Below are positions 1 to 5,407 of a DNA stretch of 7,379 nucleotides, in pieces (the first letter of the stretch is position 1; each line of letters begins with the position of its first letter). A model generated the notes under the pieces. It was given only the letters and a program-made list of their open reading frames with translations, had not been told where the DNA came from and did no database searches. Both the position numbers and the translations under genes were made by a program. This stretch comes from Defluviitaleaceae bacterium (GTDB lineage: Bacteria; Bacillota; Clostridia; Lachnospirales; WRAX01), in NCBI GenBank assembly GCA_009784355.1, contig WRBU01000049.1, positions 1 to 7,379 on the forward strand, written 5' to 3'.

Positions 1-1
1 G

Positions 2-796
2 CATTGGGAAAGCCCGTGGGGGGAAGGAAGGCCCGGATGGCATATAGAATGCAGTGTAATGGCACGCAAATATATTGGTGGCGTTATTGATATTCACGCA
101 GGCGGAGAAGATTTGATGTTTCCGCATCACGAAAATGAGATTGCCCAAAGCGAAGCAGAAATGGACGGAGCATTTGCCAATTACTGGTTGCACAACGCAA
201 TGCTTTTGATGAATAACCAAAAAATGGCAAAAAGTGATGGCAACTTTTTCTTAGGGCGTGATGTTGCTAATGAATTTGGATATGATGTATTAAGATTTTT
301 TCTACTTTCTGTGCATTATCGCAGTCCGTTAAATTACAGTGCAGAGCTTTTAGAGGCGGCTGCAAATGGTCTTGAGCGAATTAAGAATTGCCGCAGGGAA
401 ATAGGGTCGGCAAGCGAGAGTCGCCCATATGAAGGCAGTTTTCGGGCAGATTTTGAGGATGCTTTATCGGACGATTTAAACACAGCAAATGCAATCAGCA
501 CTGTTTTTGAGCTGGTAAAATTTGTGAATATTGAGTTAAGAAATGGTGCAAAACCTAACAAACAATGGCTTGATGATTTGGACTTTATGTTGAATATATT
601 AGGCATAATTTTTGCAGGGGAAACCGATGACTGTTCGCAGGAAGACGCTGAAATAGAAGTACTTATAGCAAAACGCAACGAAGCAAAGGTGGCGAAAAAC
701 TTTGCTTTGTCTGACGAAATTCGGGATAAATTGGCTGCTATGGGAGTCGTAATTAAAGATACACGCGAAGGAACGAAATGGCATTATGATAGGTAG
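2..796 (+). CDS. cysS: Cysteinyl-tRNA synthetase, C-terminal part (5' end outside window)
   Basis: This enzyme charges tRNA-Cys with cysteine in the cytoplasm. The frame is open from base 2, upstream of the first ATG at 59, and the residues before that ATG (WESPWGEGRPGWHIECSVM) are typical CysS sequence. The gene is therefore cut by the window edge and does not start at 59. About 264 residues are visible out of roughly 460–470 usual for the family, so the N-terminal HIGH half is missing. Known zinc ligands are seen: Cys (50–52), and the first His and last Glu of HHENE (125–127, 137–139). The KMSKS loop reads KMAKS (221–235), followed by DGNF; the Ser-to-Ala change in the third position looks tolerable because the lysines are kept. 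The helical anticodon-binding and C-terminal region ends normally (IKDTREGTKWHYDR). The stop overlaps the start of mrnC by 11 bases. Confidence 0.97.
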   Translation, partial: HWESPWGEGRPGWHIECSVMARKYIGGVIDIHAGGEDLMFPHHENEIAQSEAEMDGAFANYWLHNAMLLMNNQKMAKSDGNFFLGRDVANEFGYDVLRFFLLSVHYRSPLNYSAELLEAAANGLERIKNCRREIGSASESRPYEGSFRADFEDALSDDLNTANAISTVFELVKFVNIELRNGAKPNKQWLDDLDFMLNILGIIFAGETDDCSQEDAEIEVLIAKRNEAKVAKNFALSDEIRDKLAAMGVVIKDTREGTKWHYDR

Positions 797-1205
797 CGGT
801 GAAATTACGAACGAAACAAAAGACTTTGCGCAACTCTCCCCATTAAACCTTGCTTTTGTGGGGGATGCGGTGTTTTCACTTTTGGTGCGCACAAGGCTTG
901 TTGCAGGGTGCAATCAATCTGCACATCGACACAACAAGGCGGCTACTGAGCACGTTTGCGCTGTCGGGCAATCAATAAATTACTACACATTGTTGCCTTA
1001 CTTGAGCGACAAAGAGTTGTCGATTATTAAGCGGGGGCGCAATGCAAATCCGTCGCAAAAAGCAAAAAATGCATCTTTTGCGGAATACCGCAATGCAACA
1101 GGACTTGAGGCTTTGTTCGGGTATTTGTATTTAAATGGCGAAAACGAAAGAATGATGGAGCTATTCAATATTTGTTGGAGTGTGAAGGTGAACGATGAAA
1201 AATAA
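786..1205 (+). CDS. mrnC: Mini-ribonuclease III (23S rRNA maturation)
   Basis: In Firmicutes this small homodimeric RNase III-like nuclease, which lacks a double-stranded-RNA-binding domain, trims the ends of 23S rRNA precursor. The 139-residue product is close to the family's usual length (about 140). The RNase III catalytic signature is visible as NLAFVGDAVFSLLVR (Asp27), and the second acidic residue lies in TGLEALFGYLYL (Glu108). The stretch RGRNANPSQKAKN around 83–95 matches the conserved RGRNA segment of Mini-III proteins. The ATG at 786 has a Shine-Dalgarno-like GAAGGA at 767–772 inside cysS, somewhat far (13 bases), and the gene overlaps cysS by 11 bases, so translation may depend on coupling. 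Position directly after cysS and before rlmB is the classic Firmicute arrangement, supporting the call. Confidence 0.95.
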   Translation: MIGSGEITNETKDFAQLSPLNLAFVGDAVFSLLVRTRLVAGCNQSAHRHNKAATEHVCAVGQSINYYTLLPYLSDKELSIIKRGRNANPSQKAKNASFAEYRNATGLEALFGYLYLNGENERMMELFNICWSVKVNDEK

Positions 1206-2043
1206 CCGTCCAAAAAAAAGGCAACCACAAAATCCGCAGAGAGGCGAAATGCCGCAAAAATCTGAAAAAATGCAAGACAGACCCGCTGTTTCGCAGGAAG
1301 AAACCGAGAATCTTTTTGAAGGGCGCAACGCGGTGATGGAGCTTTTAAACGCCGAAAAGACAATACATAGACTGTTTGTGAAAAGCGGTGAAGCCGATGG
1401 AAGCCTTCGGGTTATTTTGGCGAAAGCAAAAGAACGGGGCATTATTATCACTCAGCTTGCCAAAGATAAATTGGATGCAATGAGTGAAACAGGCAGGCAT
1501 CAGGGCATCATTGCCCTTTGCCCCCCTTTTGAGTATGCTGAGCTTGGCGAAGTGTTGCGAAACTGTGCAAGGACTGGCGAAGAACCCTTTATAATAGTTT
1601 TGGACAAGATTTTTGACCCTCATAATTTTGGTGCTATAATTCGCACGGCGGCGGCTTGCGGGGCGCACGGCGTTATAATTCCAAAGCGGCGCAGTGTGGG
1701 GATTACGGCGGCTGTTGTTCGGGCTTCTGCTGGGGCGGCGGCAAATATGCCTATTGTTCGTGTGGCAAATATTGCCCAAACATTGGATATATTAAAAAAA
1801 GCTGGTATTTGGGCTGTTGGAGCAGAGGCTGACGGCGACATTATGTATAACGCTCCATTGACTGGCGCACTTGCGCTTGTCATCGGCAATGAAGACGAAG
1901 GTATATCCCGTTTGGTAAAGGAAAAATGTGATTTTTTGGTATCCATACCTATGCTAGGGCAAATGTCGTCTTTAAACGCTTCTGTGGCGGCTGGGGTGGC
2001 TATGTATGAGATTGTTAGGCGGAAAATTAATGTGTCAAAATAA
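1195..2043 (+). CDS. rlmB: 23S rRNA (guanosine-2'-O-)-methyltransferase RlmB, TrmH/SpoU family
   Basis: RlmB methylates the ribose of G2251 (E. coli numbering) in the 23S rRNA P-loop using S-adenosylmethionine. After a charged, proline- and glutamine-rich N-terminal extension (residues 1–38, likely disordered), the SpoU substrate-binding domain starts at ENLFEGRNAVMELL. The SPOUT knot methyltransferase domain starts near residue 130. Its three motifs are intact: DPHNFGAIIRTA (141–152), VIGNEDEGISRLV (G231-N232-E233), and SLNASVAAGVAMYE with Asn261. At 282 residues it is longer than typical RlmB (about 245–250), fully explained by the N-terminal extension. AAGGTG at 1185–1190 sits 4 bases before the ATG. 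It overlaps mrnC by 11 bases and sigH by 14. A related TrmH-family activity on another site cannot be excluded, but the operon position favours RlmB. Confidence 0.93.
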   Translation: MKNNRPKKRQPQNPQRGEMPQKSEKMQDRPAVSQEETENLFEGRNAVMELLNAEKTIHRLFVKSGEADGSLRVILAKAKERGIIITQLAKDKLDAMSETGRHQGIIALCPPFEYAELGEVLRNCARTGEEPFIIVLDKIFDPHNFGAIIRTAAACGAHGVIIPKRRSVGITAAVVRASAGAAANMPIVRVANIAQTLDILKKAGIWAVGAEADGDIMYNAPLTGALALVIGNEDEGISRLVKEKCDFLVSIPMLGQMSSLNASVAAGVAMYEIVRRKINVSK

Positions 2044-2605
2044 TTATACTGATGAGTATTTGGCGGCACAGATAGCTCTTGGCGACAGGGATGCCGAGGA
2101 TGTCTTGTTGCGGCGTTTTTTAGGGCGTGTTAAAGTTTTGGCACGACCCTATTTCATTATAGGCGGGGATAAGGAAGACCTTATACAGGAAGGCATGGTA
2201 GGGCTGTATAAAGCCATGAGGGAATATTCTTCGGAAAATAGTGCTTCTTTCGCTACTTTTGCTACGCAATGCATTAAAAATCAGATACTAGACGCTATTA
2301 GAAGTGCCGCCCGTAAAAAACATTCGCCTTTAAACACTTATGTTTCTATGGATGCATCAAATCCTGACTTGGAACATATTTTTGATATTGGTCAAGAACC
2401 AGAGCAAATTCTTATTAAAAGAGAAGACAAGGCATATTTAGAAAATAGTGTAAAAGCGAAGTTGAGCAAACTGGAAAATGCCGTGCTAAATCATTTTTTG
2501 GAGGGCGAAAGCTACGTCTTAATTGCCGAAAAATTGAATATAGACGCAAAAAGCGTGGACAATGCTTTGTCAAGGATACGAAAAAAAGTTGGCAGTTGGC
2601 AGTAA
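2030..2605 (+). CDS. sigH: RNA polymerase sigma factor SigH (Spo0H-like)
   Basis: This is an alternative sigma-70-family factor; in Bacillus it directs early sporulation, competence and stationary-phase genes. Region 2 runs about residues 28–108 and includes RPYFIIGGDKEDLIQEGMVGLYKAM and the DNA-melting part FATFATQCIKNQILDAI, then KKHSPLNTYVSMD, which strongly resembles SigH. A region 4 helix-turn-helix follows (about 145–187: LSKLENAVLNHFLEGESYVLIAEKL, SVDNALSRIRKKV). An upstream in-frame ATG exists at 2006, but AGGCGG at 2017–2022 sits 7 bases before the ATG at 2030, giving 191 residues; this start is preferred. The product is somewhat shorter than B. subtilis SigH (about 218), mainly at the ends. 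It overlaps rlmB by 14 bases. Its last codons lie in a tandem 7-base repeat (AGTTGGC twice, 2587–2600). No strong terminator follows. Confidence 0.91.
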   Translation: MCQNNYTDEYLAAQIALGDRDAEDVLLRRFLGRVKVLARPYFIIGGDKEDLIQEGMVGLYKAMREYSSENSASFATFATQCIKNQILDAIRSAARKKHSPLNTYVSMDASNPDLEHIFDIGQEPEQILIKREDKAYLENSVKAKLSKLENAVLNHFLEGESYVLIAEKLNIDAKSVDNALSRIRKKVGSWQ

Positions 2606-2640
2606 AAATATTACGATTTGATGACATACAAGAATTTTTG

Positions 2641-2669
2641 TTGACAATGTATTTTTATAGATGTATAAT
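2641..2669 (+). promoter_or_regulatory. Consensus housekeeping (sigma-A) promoter
   Basis: TTGACA at 2641–2646 and TATAAT at 2664–2669 are separated by exactly 17 bases, a perfect match to the sigma-70/sigma-A consensus in both boxes and in spacing. The expected transcription start is about 2676. It is placed after sigH and directed toward rsgA, so it should make the downstream gene string independent of the cysS–sigH transcript. Confidence 0.82.
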
Positions 2670-2782
2670 GCAATAATCCTATAGTGGGAAATTTTTTTGA
2701 AAGGGGTTGTGAATTGTGGCAAATTATATCGTATTAAGAGGTGGCAGGTTATAGAATTGAATATGGTGTAGGGGAGGCTTTT

Positions 2783-2824
2783 TTGCGTACTTTTTCTATG
2801 CCGAAAATTAGCGGAATTTCGTAG
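2783..2824 (+). CDS. Possible 13-codon leader peptide
   Basis: A TTG codon at 2783 follows a strong Shine-Dalgarno-like AGGGGAGG (2770–2777) at 5 bases and opens a frame reading MRTFSMPKISGIS, ending with TAG at 2822–2824. The stop overlaps the first bases of the outer hairpin arm (2823–2830). A ribosome finishing this frame would cover that arm, which is the geometry of a translation-sensitive attenuator. No run of one amino acid codon is present, so a simple amino-acid-sensing leader is not indicated. The TTG start is uncommon, although the ABC gene at 5408 also appears to use TTG. The frame is short enough to occur by chance; the ribosome-binding site is the main support. Confidence 0.28.
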   Translation: MRTFSMPKISGIS

Positions 2825-2871
2825 GGCATTTGTGGTGCGATTTGGTCGCATCTTTTTTAATGCCCTTTTTT
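2823..2871 (+). terminator. Outer terminator-like hairpin enclosing the inner one
   Basis: AGGGCATT (2823–2830) and AATGCCCT (2859–2866) form a perfect 8-base-pair stem enclosing 28 bases that contain the inner hairpin, and five T residues follow (2867–2871). The complete element is thus a hairpin within a hairpin with two T-runs, only 12 bases before the rsgA ribosome-binding site. It could terminate transcripts that escape the inner site, or act as a regulated attenuator of rsgA. The T-run is present only on the + strand side, so it does not look like a bidirectional terminator. Confidence 0.6.
2834..2858 (+). terminator. Inner intrinsic terminator-like hairpin
   Basis: GGTGCGA (2834–2840) pairs with TCGCATC (2846–2852) as a 7-base-pair stem with one G·T pair and the 5-base loop TTTGG. 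Six T residues follow directly (2853–2858). This is the textbook form of a Rho-independent terminator on the + strand. RNA ending here would be about 183 bases long from the predicted start near 2676. It lies inside the loop of a second, outer stem. Confidence 0.68.
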
Positions 2872-2882
2872 AGTACAAAAAT

Positions 2883-2888
2883 AAGGAG
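2883..2888 (+). promoter_or_regulatory. Shine-Dalgarno AAGGAG directly abutting the first rsgA ATG
   Basis: AAGGAG at 2883–2888 touches the ATG at 2889 with no spacer, which is too close for normal initiation. The same 13 bases, AAGGAGATGGAAA, occur before the acetyltransferase gene (4857–4869), where the contained ATG is clearly not used and initiation is at 4871. This casts doubt on 2889 as the rsgA start; the in-frame ATT at 2895 would have a 6-base spacing. Confidence 0.6.
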
Positions 2889-3968
2889 ATGGAAATTTTC
2901 GATATAACAAAATTTGGATATATAGAAACAGAAATGCCCGCAAACGGCGTGATTGTTGGAAGAATTACAGAGGTTCACAGAGACCAGTATATTGTCATGA
3001 CACAGCATGGAGAAGTTAGGGCTGTAATTAAAGGCACGTTTTTCCGTGATGCGCAAGTGCGCAGTGACTTCCCTTGTGTCGGCGATTTTGTTCATTTGCT
3101 GTATAACGCAAGCGGAGTTTCACAAATTTCTGCTGTTTTACCTAGGCATTCAAAGTTTAGCCGTGCAAACTTCACTGGTAAAGGTGCTGGGTATGTTAAA
3201 AATGTTTTAGAACAAGTTGTTTGTGCGAATTTTGATTATGTTTTCATTGTGACCTCTTTAAATCAAGATTTTAATATACAGCGGGTTTTGAGGTATTTAA
3301 CGCAAGCTAGGCGAAGCGGAGGGCAGCCTGTTATAATACTTACGAAAGCAGATTTGAACCCTAGCTTTGAGGAGCTTGTTAAAAATATGGAGCAAAATGC
3401 TCCAAATGTACCAGTTCATGCGGTTTCCAGTTATTCCGGATACGGGCTTGATGCTTTAAAAGAGTATCTGCAACCCACCAAAACCATTGTGTTTTTAGGG
3501 ATGTCTGGTGTTGGCAAGTCGTCTTTGCTCAATGCATTAATGGAACAGGACGTTATGACGGTTAGTGACATACGTGAAAATGACAGTCGTGGACGGCACA
3601 CCACTACCCATCGCCAGCTTTTTATGCTGCCAAACGGCGCAATGGTGATAGATACGCCTGGAATGAGAGAGCTTGGACTTTTAGATGCAGATGAGGGTAT
3701 TGCGGCAGAGTTTGAAGATATTGAAGATTTGTTTTCCCAATGCAAATTTAGAAGCTGCGGACATGTCAAAGAACCTGGTTGTGCCGTGCTTGCGGCAATT
3801 AATGACGGCACATTACCCAAAGAACGCTGGAAACGCTATCTTGCGCAAAGTCGTGAAAATAAGTTTGTGGAAGATAAGAGAGCGTATTTGGCCGAACACA
3901 AAGCCGGAGGAAAATCTTTTGCAAAATGGAAGAAAGAAGCGAAGAGAAGCGGAGAGATTAGAAGATGA
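2889..3968 (+). CDS. rsgA: Ribosome small-subunit-dependent GTPase RsgA (YjeQ/YloQ)
   Basis: RsgA is a circularly permuted GTPase that checks late maturation of the 30S ribosomal subunit. An N-terminal OB-fold-like domain (about 17–85) precedes the GTPase, whose motifs come in the permuted order: TKAD (152–155), VSSYSGYG (179–186), Walker A GMSGVGKSS (204–212), the GRHTTTHRQ switch (235–243) and DTPG (255–258). A C-terminal zinc finger has Cys285, Cys290, His292 and Cys298, the same spacing as in E. coli RsgA. Length 359 fits the family. It is not in the prpC–prkC–rpe neighbourhood usual for Firmicute rsgA, so it may be a second copy (inference). The reported ATG abuts the Shine-Dalgarno site; the frame closes upstream at 2871–2873 with no other normal start, so start is 2889 or possibly ATT 2895. 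Expression likely depends on the leader at 2676–2888. Confidence 0.95.
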   Translation: MEIFDITKFGYIETEMPANGVIVGRITEVHRDQYIVMTQHGEVRAVIKGTFFRDAQVRSDFPCVGDFVHLLYNASGVSQISAVLPRHSKFSRANFTGKGAGYVKNVLEQVVCANFDYVFIVTSLNQDFNIQRVLRYLTQARRSGGQPVIILTKADLNPSFEELVKNMEQNAPNVPVHAVSSYSGYGLDALKEYLQPTKTIVFLGMSGVGKSSLLNALMEQDVMTVSDIRENDSRGRHTTTHRQLFMLPNGAMVIDTPGMRELGLLDADEGIAAEFEDIEDLFSQCKFRSCGHVKEPGCAVLAAINDGTLPKERWKRYLAQSRENKFVEDKRAYLAEHKAGGKSFAKWKKEAKRSGEIRR

Positions 3969-4843
3969 TAATAATAGAAAAAATGATGCAAGAATGGAAA
4001 AATGACTTGTTTAATGAATTTGACTTGCAACCAGCCATCGATGAGATGGGTACAAGCGCATTGCTTAAAGTCTTTTTGGATAATATTGGAAATTTGGATT
4101 CTTTAACTCGTGAAAACGTTGCAATGGCGGCATGGACTCTGTTTGGGGCTGGCGGCACAAGATATTTAAGCGACGAAGAATTTCTTCACGCTATAAATAT
4201 TGCGTTTTCCGAAACCCATTTGTTCAAAGGCATTGACGGCGGGGAAAGTGATGACGCTTTTATGCGTGGCTTTGCTTCGCTTTTTGTCCGAGGATTGATG
4301 ACAGCAGATTGTAACCACGGCTTTTTGTCGCAGGAGCAATACGAGGCTGCTTTTGACAAAATGCTTGATTATATGATGCGGGAAAAGGACAGACGTAGCT
4401 TTGTTTATGAAGGAAAAGGCATAATACATGCAGTTTCTCACGGTGCGTCTGCTCTAATGAACTTTATCGACCATCCACGCTTTGCTGGGGTTTCTGAAAA
4501 GTACGTAAGCCGCATTTTGGATGTTGTAAAGCATAATGTGGTTTGCGAGGAGCGATTTGCGGCTGTAGATTGGGCGGATAATAAAATTGCAGAAGTCATT
4601 ACGAATTTAATGATGCAAGGCATTAATGAGGACGCTGTGAAAACATGGATTGAAGTACTTATGCCAAACGTGGATGCGATTTTGTATACCGACACTCATT
4701 ATACGTATATAAAAATAGGTACAAATATTGAACACTTTTTGATGTGCTTGTATTTTGCACTAAAAAAGGCAGGGTGCGGAAGCGAACTTGGCGAGTGGAT
4801 TGTCGAATATTTGCCAAAATTGAGAAAAAAGGTGTATAGTTAA
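3965..4843 (+). CDS. DUF2785-family protein, function unknown
   Basis: The 292-residue product is predicted cytosolic and mostly helical, with no signal peptide or clear membrane segment. I recognise it as DUF2785 from the conserved block EKDRRSFVYEGKGIIHAVSHGA (about 140–161, with His155 and His159), the upstream RGFASLFVRGLM (101–112) and the later ERFAAVDWADNKIAEVI. The repeated helices suggest an alpha-solenoid-like fold, but no catalytic function is established from what I can see. Its ATG overlaps the rsgA stop in the classic ATGA arrangement, and GGAGAG at 3952–3957 lies 7 bases upstream, so translation is probably coupled to rsgA. This links it to rsgA in expression but does not prove a role in ribosome assembly. 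The family assignment is from memory of motifs, not from a search. Confidence 0.78.
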   Translation: MIIIEKMMQEWKNDLFNEFDLQPAIDEMGTSALLKVFLDNIGNLDSLTRENVAMAAWTLFGAGGTRYLSDEEFLHAINIAFSETHLFKGIDGGESDDAFMRGFASLFVRGLMTADCNHGFLSQEQYEAAFDKMLDYMMREKDRRSFVYEGKGIIHAVSHGASALMNFIDHPRFAGVSEKYVSRILDVVKHNVVCEERFAAVDWADNKIAEVITNLMMQGINEDAVKTWIEVLMPNVDAILYTDTHYTYIKIGTNIEHFLMCLYFALKKAGCGSELGEWIVEYLPKLRKKVYS

Positions 4844-4870
4844 AGCGAGCATTATCAAGGAGATGGAAAA

Positions 4871-5377
4871 ATGACTTTAAAACAAGCAGAAAAACACGAG
4901 CAAGATATTTTGGTGAATTTATTGGAAAAATATGAATACGAGTTTTCGCAATATCACGGCTGGGATGTGGAAGATTCTGGGCTTTATGGAATTGAAATGG
5001 AGGACGAATATTGGGATGAAAACAAAAAGCATACCGCATATTTAATTAAAGTTGATGGCAACTTGGCGGGCTTTGTTCTGGTTATTGACGGAAGCGAAGA
5101 AGGGGAAACCACGGATTATGCCATCGATGAATTTTTTATCATGTATAAATATCGTCGGTCGGGCATTGGCAAAAAGGCTCTTTTTGAAGTGCTTGACAAA
5201 CATCGTGGAAGCTGGCAACTAACATATCACCCAAAAAACGCTGCCTCTGTGAACTTCTGGGAAAAATCGATAGGCGAATACACAAATGGTGAATTTAAAA
5301 TTGACGAAGCCCATCCACATTCTGATTATAAATACGAAGACGGCACGGTGGGTAAAGTGATGTTTTTTCAAAATTAG
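4871..5377 (+). CDS. GNAT-family N-acetyltransferase
   Basis: The 168-residue product is a GCN5-related acetyltransferase, transferring an acetyl group from acetyl-CoA to an unknown amine. The acetyl-CoA-binding motif A is seen as YRRSGIGKKALFEVL (R95, R96, G98, G100), preceded by the beta-strand IDEFFIMYKY. A second conserved block is HPKNAASVNFWEK (N123, N128, W130). The strand VDGNLAGFVLVIDG (61–74) is the usual central sheet start. The N-terminal part is unusually acidic (for example WDVEDSGLYGIEMEDEYWDE). AAGGAG at 4857–4862 is 8 bases before the ATG at 4871. It begins 27 bases after the DUF2785 gene with no convincing terminator between, so it probably belongs to the same transcript. 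The substrate (protein, antibiotic or metabolite) cannot be told. Confidence 0.87.
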   Translation: MTLKQAEKHEQDILVNLLEKYEYEFSQYHGWDVEDSGLYGIEMEDEYWDENKKHTAYLIKVDGNLAGFVLVIDGSEEGETTDYAIDEFFIMYKYRRSGIGKKALFEVLDKHRGSWQLTYHPKNAASVNFWEKSIGEYTNGEFKIDEAHPHSDYKYEDGTVGKVMFFQN

Positions 5378-5391
5378 ACAAAGAAACTTTT

Positions 5392-5402
5392 TAAGGAAGT
5401 GA
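5392..5402 (+). promoter_or_regulatory. Shine-Dalgarno site that selects the TTG start of the ABC gene
   Basis: TAAGGAAGTGA matches the extended anti-Shine-Dalgarno complement TAAGGAGGTGA in 10 of 11 positions. The GTG at 5399–5401, the first possible start of the downstream frame, lies inside this site and so is unlikely to be used. The next in-frame start, TTG at 5408, lies 8 bases after the AGGAAG core, an ideal distance. Confidence 0.7.
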
Positions 5403-5407
5403 AGAAA

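Larger units (their letters stand above)
2606..2888 (+). other. Intergenic region: promoter plus structured leader upstream of rsgA
   Basis: This 283-base gap is the only sizeable non-coding stretch. Bases 2606–2640 show no good terminator for sigH. A consensus promoter lies at 2641–2669, so transcription should begin near 2676, giving a leader of about 210 bases before rsgA. Within it, GCGTA (2785–2789) can pair with TATGC (2797–2801), and CGAAAATT (2802–2809) can pair with AATTTCG (2815–2821) with one bulged base; these two are mutually exclusive or nearly so at their junction. Immediately downstream lie two nested terminator-like hairpins (2823–2871). I recognise no known riboswitch, T-box, 6S or SRP RNA consensus. 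Whether this is an attenuated mRNA leader or a separate small RNA cannot be decided from sequence alone. Confidence 0.6.

Noticed and set aside
59..61. ATG at 59 as the start of a short cysS.
   Set aside because: The same frame is open upstream to base 2 and codes for conserved CysS residues including a zinc-ligand cysteine, so the ATG is internal.
2629..2642. ACAA–GAATTT–TTGT hairpin after sigH as a possible terminator.
   Set aside because: Stem of 4 weak pairs, no T-run after it, and it runs into the -35 box.
2684..2746. GTGG-type repeats (2684, 2716, 2741) after a strong promoter, recalling an MraZ operator.
   Set aside because: MraZ sites are direct repeats about 10 bases apart; these are 25–32 bases apart and no mraZ or mraW gene follows.
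2716..2754. A 12-codon frame from GTG 2716 (MANYIVLRGGRL) behind AAGGGG at 2701–2706.
   Set aside because: Short, uses GTG, and has no fixed relation to the downstream hairpins; chance occurrence is likely. It could be a second leader peptide but support is weaker than for 2783–2824.
3685..4005. A 106-codon + strand frame across the rsgA 3' end.
   Set aside because: It overlaps the zinc-finger-coding part of rsgA in another frame and shows no domain.
4811..4840. TTGCCA and TATAGT with an 18-base spacer before the acetyltransferase gene.
   Set aside because: Two mismatches and lies at the end of the DUF2785 coding sequence in AT-rich DNA; too weak to call a promoter.
5379..5395. AAAG–AAA–CTTT followed by TT between the acetyltransferase and ABC genes.
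   Set aside because: Only a 4-bp A/T-rich stem with a 3-base loop; not a credible terminator.
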